Shown: positions 35,208-42,688 of the stretch, in pieces
Numbering within the stretch: the first letter of the stretch is position 1
Layout of the letters: every line of letters begins with the position of its first letter
NCBI GenBank assembly: GCA_910577115.1
Contig: CAJTMC010000001.1
Span: 223,884 to 287,883, forward strand
Origin: an uncultured Lachnospiraceae bacterium
Lineage (GTDB): Bacteria; Bacillota; Clostridia; Lachnospirales; Lachnospiraceae
DNA length: 64,000 nt
Direction of reading: 5' to 3'
Notes under the pieces: generated by a model
What the model was told of the DNA's origin: nothing
What the model saw: the letters and a program-made list of their open reading frames with translations, nothing else
Database searches by the model: none
Position numbers and translations under genes: made by a program

Positions 35208-36440
35208 ATGTTTGTAATCTACAATGATAAGACAACTTTTCCGATAAAAGTCTGGCTTTCGGGAACTGACAAAATCGAGGAGTCCTGTTTGGAACAGGCA
35301 TACCATTTATCAAATCTCCCGTTTATCCATAAATGGGTGTGCCTTATGCCCGACACGCATACAGGGAAAGGAATGCCAATCAGCGGTGTCATTGCCACAA
35401 AAGACGTCATCATTCCGAATGCCGTCGGAGCCGATATCGGATGCGGTATGGTGTTTACGGCAACGAATATTCCATATAAAGAAATAAAAGACGTAAAAGC
35501 AGGCACAGCGACACTCATACAATCAATCATCGGAAATATCATGCGTTCGGTTCCCGTAGGGCACGAAAGCTACAAACAAAAGCAAAACTCTTTTGTGTTG
35601 GATTTGGCGCTTGCAACGATGGAAAAATATGAGGCGGACACAGAGCTTGTGCATTTGATTGAAGAAGGGTACTTTCAGACAGGAACACTTGGAGGCGGCA
35701 ATCACTTCATAGAGCTTCAGGAAGACGACAACGGTTACCTCTGCATTATGATCCATTCCGGAAGCCGGCATCTCGGAAAAGAAATTTGTGATTATTTTCA
35801 CAAAAAAGCGCGCGTATTAAATCAGACATGGTACAGTCAGGTGCCTGATGAATACAGGCTTGCATTTCTTCCGGTACATACACAGGAAGGCAGACAGTAT
35901 CTGAACTGGATGCAGCTCGCGCTCGACTATGCTTTTGAAAACAGGGAGCGTATGCTTGAAAAGGTGTGTGGTGTCGTGAAAGAACATATTGAACGGTATG
36001 CGGGACTGTCCGTCACCTTTAGCGGACAGATTAACTGCCACCATAACTATGCGGCTTTGGAAAACCACTATGATGCCGATGTCTGGGTTCACAGAAAAGG
36101 GGCAACAAGAGTCAGACAGGGGGAGCTTGCCGTCATTCCGGGCGCTATGGGGTCTTACAGCTATGTTGTAGAAGGAAAGGGAAATCCGGAATCATTCCAT
36201 ACTTCCTCACATGGCGCGGGCAGAGCCTACTCAAGATCCGGCGCCATGCAGGCATTTACGACCGAACAGGTAATCGTTGATTTAAAAGAAAAAGGCGTTA
36301 TCCTCGGCAAACGAAAAAAGAATGATGTTGCAGAGGAATGCCGGTTTGCTTATAAGGACATTGATGAAGTGATGTCACAGCAAAGCGACCTCGTAACACC
36401 GATTCGAAAATTAAAAACTGTCGGTGTTGTGAAAGGATAG
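35208..36440 (+). CDS. rtcB: RtcB-family RNA-splicing ligase
   Basis: 410 residues, the usual length. The metal-binding motif GADIGCGM has Asp76 and Cys79. Further conserved stretches are NHFIEL, HSGSRHLG, INCHHNYA and HRKGATR, and the guanylylated histidine lies in SSHGAGR (about residue 335). RtcB joins 2',3'-cyclic-phosphate or 3'-phosphate RNA ends to 5'-OH ends using GTP and manganese, as in RNA repair. No archease gene is adjacent. The promoter block shared with the tRNA-like RNAs 5.5 kb away suggests one regulon with the Ro-like protein. Confidence 0.95.
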   Translation: MFVIYNDKTTFPIKVWLSGTDKIEESCLEQAYHLSNLPFIHKWVCLMPDTHTGKGMPISGVIATKDVIIPNAVGADIGCGMVFTATNIPYKEIKDVKAGTATLIQSIIGNIMRSVPVGHESYKQKQNSFVLDLALATMEKYEADTELVHLIEEGYFQTGTLGGGNHFIELQEDDNGYLCIMIHSGSRHLGKEICDYFHKKARVLNQTWYSQVPDEYRLAFLPVHTQEGRQYLNWMQLALDYAFENRERMLEKVCGVVKEHIERYAGLSVTFSGQINCHHNYAALENHYDADVWVHRKGATRVRQGELAVIPGAMGSYSYVVEGKGNPESFHTSSHGAGRAYSRSGAMQAFTTEQVIVDLKEKGVILGKRKKNDVAEECRFAYKDIDEVMSQQSDLVTPIRKLKTVGVVKG

Positions 36441-36509
36441 TTGTGAAAGGATAGTTGTGAAAGGATAGTTGTGAAGGGATAGTTGTGAAGGGATAATCGT
36501 GAAGGGATA
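36426..36509 (+). repeat. 14-bp tandem repeat, six units, spanning the rtcB stop codon
   Basis: Three copies of GTTGTGAAAGGATA, two of GTTGTGAAGGGATA and one ATCGTGAAGGGATA lie head to tail, with a degenerate seventh. The first unit encodes the last residues and stop of RtcB. Unit size is not a multiple of three. Confidence 0.9.
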
Positions 36510-36522
36510 ATTGTAAGAAAAG

Positions 36523-36553
36523 AAAAAAGTATAGAGGTTTTCTATACTTTTTT
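36523..36553. terminator. Bidirectional terminator between rtcB and the peptidoglycan-binding gene
   Basis: A 13-bp stem AAAAAAGTATAGA/TCTATACTTTTTT with a GGTTT loop gives a U-tract on both strands, fitting the two convergent genes. Confidence 0.88.
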
Positions 36554-36559
36554 CTACTT

Positions 36560-38227
36560 TCAGGCATTTTCCGGTATCTGCAGCACCTGACCGATATAAA
36601 TCAAATCACTTGTCAATCCGTTCAGACGCATAATCGCATCTACTGTCGTCCCGAAACGCCTTGCAAGCAGCCAAAGCGTATCTCCGCTTTTCACTGTATA
36701 CGCAAAAGAACCGCTTCCCGGCGGAGAAACATTATCCCCGATTCCCAAATACGTATCATAGAGCGCATTCCATGTACGCGTGCCCACAATGCCGTCCGGA
36801 GAAAGCCGCATTTCGTTTTGAAAGGCGACGACCGCCTGTCTTGTTCCGCTGCCGAAAATACCGTCCTGTGCAATAACCGGAATACCGGGATAGTATTCGC
36901 CAATTACATTTAACAGATATTGCAGGGTAATAACATCCTGACCCGTAGAACCCTGTCTGAGCGTCGCAGAAGGCGGAACCGTTCCGATGCCAAGCGTATT
37001 GCCTTCGCTGTCCAATTCGGCAAGTCTTGCAACTGCGGTGTAAATGGCTGAGATTTTGTACCACGTGGCTTTTCCGACAATACCGTCCGCTGTCAGATTA
37101 AAAATTCTTTGAAATGCTGTCACTGCCGCCTTTGTGCTGTCGCCGAATACGCCGGTATTATCCGTAATCGCAGGAATTGCAGGATAATTTCTTCGGATTC
37201 TGTTTAAATATGTCTGAATTGTCTGCACGTCAAGTCCTGTGCTTCCGACTCTTAGCGCAGTGCCCGGATAGGAGGCCACAATACCGGTAATCGTATTTGT
37301 CTCCACAATTTCGATATCATTCGGATAATAGGAACGCAGAATCTGTAGCGGCGTAAAATTTCGATTTGCCAAAGTAACGGTTCCCCACTGTGACAAGCCC
37401 TGACAGGTTGTGGTCGTGCCATTGCAAAATGAAGTAAAGTAAGGCGCGTTCTGCCCGCTCCTGCGGACATATTCGTTAAAAATCTCATCAACAATTTTGC
37501 TGATGGATTCATAAATCGGACGTCCGTATACAAAGTACTGGTCGTAAGCAGTACTATTGGTAATGTCAAAGTTATATCCCTGATTTCTGTACCATTCTGT
37601 GTAAATACGATTCAGTGCAAATGTAATAATCGCATAAATGTTTGCCCGCAGAGACGCGTCCGGCCATGTGGGATAAATTTCACTGCTGGCAACGTTCTTC
37701 ACATAATCCGGAAACGATACCTGTATGTTGGAGGCATAGGAAGACGGCGTTCCCATATGTACGGTAATCAAATTGGGAATTACTACCTGACGCAGCACAC
37801 GCGTCATATAAGGCGTCATCGATGAACCTTCCTGACTGCGCCCCTCCTGCATTGCGACCGCAGGCTTTCCCACATGAATTTCTGTCTGCTCCGGACTGAT
37901 TTGCCGCTCCTGCATCGGAACAAGGGCAATTGGCAGAATTGCCGTTTCACCGTCAAGAATCGGAATCTCCAGCACCGAAATTGTATTAAAGCCTGCCTTC
38001 TGCGCAAGCACGCTATAACTGATATAAGGCAGCCCTGTATAGAATTGATTTTGGGAAAAGCTTTTATCGAATGTTTCTAACGGAACTGTCTGTGTTTCGC
38101 CGTTTCCGTCCGTTGTCATTTCATAGATCCTGTTTTTTGCATGATCCAATATCTGTATGTACACATTGGCGATCGGAACAGCATCGTGTGCTGTCCGCGC
38201 CTGCACTGTCAAATATCCTATCGCCAT
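36560..38227 (-). CDS. SpoIID-like, double peptidoglycan-binding and LysM protein
   Basis: 555 residues from the ATG at 38227 (MAIGYLTVQARTA); a GTG 18 nt upstream is also possible. An N-terminal carboxypeptidase-regulatory-like beta domain (about residues 1-110) is followed by a SpoIID/LytB-like region with SFCNGTTTTCQGLSQWG. Two PG_binding_1 domains follow (VGSTGLDVQTIQTYLN and QGSTGQDVITLQYLLN), then a C-terminal LysM (YTVKSGDTLWLLARRF). No signal peptide is evident, so it may act at the spore surface or cortex from the mother cell. It is convergent with rtcB and probably unrelated to RNA repair. Confidence 0.8.
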   Translation of the reverse strand: MAIGYLTVQARTAHDAVPIANVYIQILDHAKNRIYEMTTDGNGETQTVPLETFDKSFSQNQFYTGLPYISYSVLAQKAGFNTISVLEIPILDGETAILPIALVPMQERQISPEQTEIHVGKPAVAMQEGRSQEGSSMTPYMTRVLRQVVIPNLITVHMGTPSSYASNIQVSFPDYVKNVASSEIYPTWPDASLRANIYAIITFALNRIYTEWYRNQGYNFDITNSTAYDQYFVYGRPIYESISKIVDEIFNEYVRRSGQNAPYFTSFCNGTTTTCQGLSQWGTVTLANRNFTPLQILRSYYPNDIEIVETNTITGIVASYPGTALRVGSTGLDVQTIQTYLNRIRRNYPAIPAITDNTGVFGDSTKAAVTAFQRIFNLTADGIVGKATWYKISAIYTAVARLAELDSEGNTLGIGTVPPSATLRQGSTGQDVITLQYLLNVIGEYYPGIPVIAQDGIFGSGTRQAVVAFQNEMRLSPDGIVGTRTWNALYDTYLGIGDNVSPPGSGSFAYTVKSGDTLWLLARRFGTTVDAIMRLNGLTSDLIYIGQVLQIPENA

Positions 38228-38347
38228 AAATTCTGTTTTCTCCACTTCCTTATCCTAAGATATGAAACAAAAAGAATCAGGGTTCCAATTGCCAAGTGCC
38301 GGCGGCAAAATTTATGCAGTAATTTATCCGTATAGCTGTCCATTCTA

Positions 38348-38356
38348 TGATATAAT
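38348..38356 (+). promoter_or_regulatory. Extended -10 promoter of the WYL gene pair
   Basis: TGATATAAT at 38348-38356 with no clear -35, 40 nt before the ATG. A weak -35 often means that an activator is needed. Confidence 0.5.
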
Positions 38357-38395
38357 GTAACATAATCAATACAAATCAGAAACGAAGGTTTTTAT

Positions 38396-39643
38396 ATGTC
38401 AGAATTCAAAGAATTAATGAAATCCTTTTCCAAAAGCCGCGAATACGTGCGGGACTTTTTTGTATACGGTTTCAAGACACGCGATGAATTTGGCGACTGG
38501 AGCGGCCGTACCTACGATAACGAACGCCGCAGGCTGGAAAGCTGGCTGTCCGATTATGTCCGGCAGGATTATACCCCAAACGGGAAAAATATCTACCTGT
38601 CTATTGACAGCAACCTTCTTGACACCAATCCGCTCTATCGCGTTTGGAAAGCCAAAAGCTTTACGGATAACGACATCATGCTGCATTTCTACATATTGGA
38701 TTACCTGCAAAAGGCCGACGAAAACACAGCCGATGCAATTACGGACGGTATCCTTGCGGAATACGCCGTCATGTTTGACGCGCAAATCGTCCGCCGAAAA
38801 TGCAACCAATACGCAAAAGACGGTATCCTGTCAAAAGAAAAAAGCGGCAAAGAAGTCCTGTACAGGCTGAATCCGCCGTTTCAAAGGCTAGTCTCTGCGC
38901 ACCCGAATCTGTCAAATGCAGTTAAATTCTATCAGCTTTTTTCTCCGCTCGGAATCGTGGGAAATACCATTATGGAAAATGCCTCCCTCCAAAATGATAT
39001 CTTCCGCATAAAGCACGGCTTCTTCGTCCACACCTTAGAGGACGAAATGCTTCTTTCCCTGCTTCGAGCAATGCACGAAGAAAAGACAGTGCTGCTAAGC
39101 GTAAAAAGTACCAAAACAGAGCTTGTTCAGGAAACAGAGGGCGTTCCGCTAAAAATCTTTATCAGCACCCGAACGGGACGACGCTTTTTGTGCCTTTATC
39201 TGCCCAACGCAAAGCGTTTTTCATCGGTGCGGCTCGATGCCATCAAAAAAGCAGAAATTAAAGAACCGTATTGCGATTACAAAGCGCTGCGCGAAAAATT
39301 AGAAAAAAACAAAGCCTCTGCATGGGGTGTTTCTTTTCAGAACAGCAATCACAGACATTTAGAGCATGTGAAACTGACGCTGCATATTGACGAGTATTGC
39401 GAAGCCTTTATTCTGAACCGGCTGGAACGGGAAGGAAAAGGCGGCGTAATCCGGCGCATTGCCCCCAATACCTTCTGCTACGAAACAGACGTGTTTGATG
39501 CATACGAAATGCTGCCCTGGATTCGCACGTTTATTGGAAGAATTATCGCAGTCGAGTCGGACAGTCAACGGCTCAATCAGGTTTTTCAGAGAGATTTCAA
39601 GGCAATGTACCGTATGTATTTTGAGGAAACTATGGAGGAATAG
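38396..39643 (+). CDS. WYL-domain regulator 1
   Basis: 415 residues. An N-terminal part (residues 1-190) carries winged-helix-like segments such as QIVRRKCNQYAKDGIL. A C-terminal half folds like the WYL/Sm-type ligand domain, with RRFLCLYLPNAKRFSSVRLDAIKKAEI matching the family core strand-turn-strand. WYL proteins are ligand-sensing, often nucleotide- or RNA-sensing, transcription factors common in defence and RNA-repair loci. A paralogue follows 82 nt downstream. I infer that the pair controls the Y-RNA-like/Ro-like and rtcB promoters, but no binding site is proven. Confidence 0.72.
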   Translation: MSEFKELMKSFSKSREYVRDFFVYGFKTRDEFGDWSGRTYDNERRRLESWLSDYVRQDYTPNGKNIYLSIDSNLLDTNPLYRVWKAKSFTDNDIMLHFYILDYLQKADENTADAITDGILAEYAVMFDAQIVRRKCNQYAKDGILSKEKSGKEVLYRLNPPFQRLVSAHPNLSNAVKFYQLFSPLGIVGNTIMENASLQNDIFRIKHGFFVHTLEDEMLLSLLRAMHEEKTVLLSVKSTKTELVQETEGVPLKIFISTRTGRRFLCLYLPNAKRFSSVRLDAIKKAEIKEPYCDYKALREKLEKNKASAWGVSFQNSNHRHLEHVKLTLHIDEYCEAFILNRLEREGKGGVIRRIAPNTFCYETDVFDAYEMLPWIRTFIGRIIAVESDSQRLNQVFQRDFKAMYRMYFEETMEE

Positions 39644-39725
39644 GCTTAAAAATTAAATTTTTAACCAACAAGCTTGTGCTTAGAAGCACAAGCTCGCAGA
39701 CTGTGAAAGGAGCATAGTTATATAA
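39643..39725 (+). repeat. Intergenic hairpin/SD repeat, copy E
   Basis: The element starts at the stop codon of the first WYL gene. It has an imperfect AT-rich palindrome (39644-39666), then a perfect 11-bp inverted repeat AGCTTGTGCTT/AAGCACAAGCT with a 2-nt loop (39671-39694). Next is GACTGTGAAAGGAGCATAG before the ATG of the second WYL gene. It is the only plus-strand copy in the window, in line with the local gene direction. Confidence 0.78.
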
Positions 39726-40691
39726 ATGACCGAATTGTTTTCAGAGATATATAACTGTTATTATCAGGTAATCAAGTCCTTAATTGAATCAAAGAAATCC
39801 ATCTCCGAAAAAGAGCTGAATTTCCGCATTCAAGACAGCTGTTTTGAGGAGAGCATTCTTTATCTGCTTCCCAAGCTTACCCAAGACGGCTGGGGCTTTT
39901 ATGAAAAGCAAAACGGCATTTTGCATTCAAAGCTGTCCACAAACTTTTATGTGCCGCTTACCCGCCTGCAGAAATCCTATCTCAAAGCAATCCTCGCAGA
40001 CGATAAAATCCGTCTTTTTCTCAGCGATGCGGAAATCGCACAGCTCAATGCTGCCCTTGCAGACGTGGAACCGCTTTATCTGCCGGACGATTTCTACTAC
40101 TACGATCGTTTTTCCGATAAAGACGACTATCAAAATCCGGAATACAGAAAACACTTTCAAATCCTTATGGAGGCAATCCAAAACCATACCTATTTGGACA
40201 TTTTGTACGAATCGCGCCACAGCCACAGAGTCCGCCACACCTATCTGCCATGCCGCTTGGAATACTCCATAAAAAATGACCGTTTCCGGCTGATGGCAGT
40301 CGAATCGCACCAACAGCGAAACCCAAGAATTGAAATCCTGAACTTAAACCGGATTGTTAAAATAATATCAACCAATCAAACCGCAAACCGGATTCCTGAC
40401 ATAAACCGTTCCCTGAAACGCTCCTACTATCGGGAACCTGCACGTATTCTGATCAAGAACAGGCGCAATGCCTTGGAACGTGCCATGCTGCAATTTGCAA
40501 ACTATGAAAAAAGCACGCGAAAAATCAATTCCGACACTTACGAGTGCCTGATTTACTACAATCAAAAAACCGAGACAGAGCTTTTGATCGAGGTTCTTTC
40601 TTTTGGCCCCATGATAAAAGTGGTGGGAAGCGAAGCTTTCCTGCGCCTTATCAAAGAACGGCTGATGCGTCAGAAAGCATTCTCCTTGTAA
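39726..40691 (+). CDS. WYL-domain regulator 2
   Basis: 321 residues. The N-terminal region reads as a winged-helix-like domain (ISEKELNFRIQDSCFEES). The centre has YLDILYESRHSHRVRHTYLPCRLEYSIKNDRFRLMAVE, which corresponds to the WYL fold (strand, P-x3-E/Y, F-x-L-x-A). A C-terminal extension like the WCX module follows. It lies 31 nt before the promoter of the tRNA-like RNAs. Two unequal WYL proteins side by side may act as a heteromer. Confidence 0.72.
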   Translation: MTELFSEIYNCYYQVIKSLIESKKSISEKELNFRIQDSCFEESILYLLPKLTQDGWGFYEKQNGILHSKLSTNFYVPLTRLQKSYLKAILADDKIRLFLSDAEIAQLNAALADVEPLYLPDDFYYYDRFSDKDDYQNPEYRKHFQILMEAIQNHTYLDILYESRHSHRVRHTYLPCRLEYSIKNDRFRLMAVESHQQRNPRIEILNLNRIVKIISTNQTANRIPDINRSLKRSYYREPARILIKNRRNALERAMLQFANYEKSTRKINSDTYECLIYYNQKTETELLIEVLSFGPMIKVVGSEAFLRLIKERLMRQKAFSL

Positions 40692-40721
40692 TCAGAGACG
40701 GCTTGTCCTGCGCACAGCAAG

Positions 40722-40762
40722 TTCGCAACTTTTTTGAAATGATTCCTATTTACAAATATTGT
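40722..40762 (+). promoter_or_regulatory. Promoter of the tRNA-like RNAs and DUF2828 gene, sharing the rtcB promoter block
   Basis: TTGAAA (40734-40739), 17-nt spacer, TATTGT (40757-40762). Bases 40722-40745 are identical to 35127-35150 at rtcB, and the spacer ends in the same AAATATT transition. Transcription would start near 40770 and read through both RNAs. Confidence 0.7.
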
Positions 40763-40798
40763 ATTGTATATTCAGACAAGGAAAACAGACAAAAGCCT

Positions 40799-40917
40799 GC
40801 TGTTGTAGTAGCTCAGTTGGTAGAGCGCGATAAAACAGGTCTTGGCAAAGACCTTAACAGCAATCCTTTTCACCAGATGTGCGTATTCGCGGGTTCGAAT
40901 CCCGCCTCTGCGGCAGC
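40799..40917 (+). ncRNA. tRNA-like Y RNA candidate 1
   Basis: A perfect tRNA D-arm (GCTC-AGTTGGTA-GAGC, 40811-40826) and T-arm (GCGGG-TTCGAAT-CCCGC, 40889-40905) are joined by a 10-bp acceptor-like stem. That stem pairs 40799-40808 with 40908-40917, with three G-U pairs. In place of an anticodon arm there is a 62-nt insert with the hairpin AGGTCTT-GGCA-AAGACCT (40837-40854). No CCA and no 7-bp acceptor are present, so it is not a working tRNA. This resembles bacterial YrlA-type Y RNAs, which mimic tRNA and bind Ro proteins. A Ro-like gene follows. Confidence 0.75.
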
Positions 40918-40943
40918 TTTCAAATGCTTTCCAAGTCAAAAAG

Positions 40944-41044
40944 CAGCCTTACTGTGGGAAAATAAGTCTTGGCAAAGACTTTCACAGCAATGAAACAATT
41001 CAATGGTGGAATACGCAGGTTCGAATCCTGCCCCGGTAAGGCTG
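40944..41044 (+). ncRNA. tRNA-like Y RNA candidate 2
   Basis: A 9-bp closing stem CAGCCTTAC/GTAAGGCTG (40944-40952 with 41036-41044) encloses a compound stem and a T-arm. The compound stem is CTGTG..CACAG capped by AAGTCTT-GGCA-AAGACTT; the T-arm is GCAGG-TTCGAAT-CCTGC. The GGCA-capped hairpin, the ACAGCAAT after it and the T-arm align with candidate 1, so the two are paralogues, but this one has lost the D-arm. It may be processed from the same transcript, upstream of the DUF2828 start codon at 41089. Confidence 0.68.
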
Positions 41045-41088
41045 TTAAAGAAGCAATAATACCAATATAGCGGAAATGAGGTGTGTCT

Positions 41089-42627
41089 ATGAATTTTATG
41101 GAGCAGTTACGTGCAAATTTAATAAACCGGAAAACGGTAACGGAAAACGGAGCTGTCGGTTATGAAACAACCGGTAAAGCGCTTGTGGATTTAAATTTTG
41201 CTGTTGCATCCCTTAGAAATGAAAGCGAGGCGCAGATTATAAACCGGTTTACCGCCGCATTTTATGAAGACAGAACGCTCGCCGTAAAATGGCTCTTTTT
41301 CCTGCGCGATGTCAGGGGCGGATTGGGCGAACGTCGTACCTTTCGCATTCTGATGCGGCATCTTGCTACAAGCTTTCCCGAGATGACAGCGCATTTAGCT
41401 GCAATCATGGCAGAGTACGGCCGCTTTGACGATTTGCTGTGTCTTTTTGATACACCGGTCGAGGAAACGGTTTTGACCATATTAAAAACACAGTTAGAGC
41501 AGGATCTCCAAAAGGTAACGCGCTCCGAACCCGTTTCGCTCTGTGCAAAGTGGATGCCAAGCAGCAACGCTTCGTCCGAGGCATCTAAAAAAGCAGCTGC
41601 AAAACTGCAGCAATTTATGGGACTTACCGCAAGGAAATACCGAAAGCTGCTCGCTTCCCTGAGAGCGCATCTGAATGTGACAGAGGTCTATATGAGCGAT
41701 AACCGCTGGGAGCAAATTAACTATGCAGGCGTGGCGTCCCGCTCAAACATTCTATACCGAAATGCCTTTTTACGCCATGATGAGACACGCAGGAGGGCAT
41801 ATCTTGAAAAAGTGCAGCAAAACAAGGCGGTCATTCATGCCAGTGTATTGATGCCGCATGAAATTGTCACGCAATATACCACACGCTCCGGTTGGAGCCT
41901 TGAAGTCAATGCACAAGACGCCGCACTGGAAGCGCTTTGGAAAAATCTTCCGAATACGGTGGAAGCTGCGCAAAACGTGCTTTGCGTCGTTGACGGTTCC
42001 GGCAGTATGCTGTGTCCGGCCGGCAATGGCAGCGCCACAGCGCTTCATGTGTCGAACGCACTCGGCATTTATTTCGCAGAACGCATGAGCGGTGCATATC
42101 ACAATCAGTTTATCACGTTTTCGAACAGGCCGCGGTATGTGGATTTATCGGCTTGCCGGACTTTAAAGGAAAAGCTGGAGCTTGCATTCTCGCATAATGA
42201 CTGCACCAATACGGATATCGAAGCAACCTTCAGCCTGATTTTACAGACAGCAATAAACAGCCGTTTAAAGCAGAAAGACCTTCCGCAGACAGTTCTGATT
42301 ATTTCGGATATGGAATTTGACTGTGCAACCGCAGGCCGCAACACAGATACGCTCTTTGACACCATCGGAAAACGCTTTGCGAAGCATGGATACCGGATTC
42401 CCAAACTGGTGTTTTGGAATGTAAACAGCCGCACAAATGTGATTCCGGTTCGCGAAAATGAACTTGGCGTTGCACTGGTCAGCGGATTTTCCGTCAATGT
42501 CTGCAATATGGTTCTTTCAAACGAGTTAAACCCGTTTGCATGTTTGAAAAAGATACTTGACAGCGAACGATATCAGAAGGTGGCGGATTGCTTATCTGGA
42601 AAAAATTTCATGTACAATACAATATAA
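41089..42627 (+). CDS. DUF2828 / Ro60(TROVE)-like protein with vWA domain
   Basis: 512 residues from the ATG at 41089 (SD GAGGTG; a GTG 6 nt upstream is possible). The N-terminal helical-repeat half includes FYEDRTLAVKWLFFLRDVRGGLGERR, comparable to the HEAT-like ring of Ro/TROVE proteins. The C-terminal von Willebrand A domain has the MIDAS motif VVDGSGSM and later IISDMEFD. Ro proteins bind Y RNAs and misfolded RNAs and help nucleases or repair. The position directly after two tRNA-like RNAs supports an RNA-binding role, which is an inference because DUF2828 proteins are little studied. Confidence 0.78.
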   Translation: MNFMEQLRANLINRKTVTENGAVGYETTGKALVDLNFAVASLRNESEAQIINRFTAAFYEDRTLAVKWLFFLRDVRGGLGERRTFRILMRHLATSFPEMTAHLAAIMAEYGRFDDLLCLFDTPVEETVLTILKTQLEQDLQKVTRSEPVSLCAKWMPSSNASSEASKKAAAKLQQFMGLTARKYRKLLASLRAHLNVTEVYMSDNRWEQINYAGVASRSNILYRNAFLRHDETRRRAYLEKVQQNKAVIHASVLMPHEIVTQYTTRSGWSLEVNAQDAALEALWKNLPNTVEAAQNVLCVVDGSGSMLCPAGNGSATALHVSNALGIYFAERMSGAYHNQFITFSNRPRYVDLSACRTLKEKLELAFSHNDCTNTDIEATFSLILQTAINSRLKQKDLPQTVLIISDMEFDCATAGRNTDTLFDTIGKRFAKHGYRIPKLVFWNVNSRTNVIPVRENELGVALVSGFSVNVCNMVLSNELNPFACLKKILDSERYQKVADCLSGKNFMYNTI

Positions 42628-42688
42628 ATTTGATATGATTCCAAATAGAGCCATATGCAGTCAATCAATTCAGAAACAGGAGATTACC

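Noticed and set aside
36426..36509. CRISPR-like array
   Set aside because: The 14-bp units are directly adjacent without spacers and overlap the rtcB coding end; no cas gene is nearby.
40799..40917. A functional tRNA gene, because D- and T-arm sequences are perfect
   Set aside because: There is no anticodon arm of normal size, the acceptor-like stem has 10 bp with two extra nucleotides before it on the 3' side, and the 3' end has no discriminator-CCA layout.
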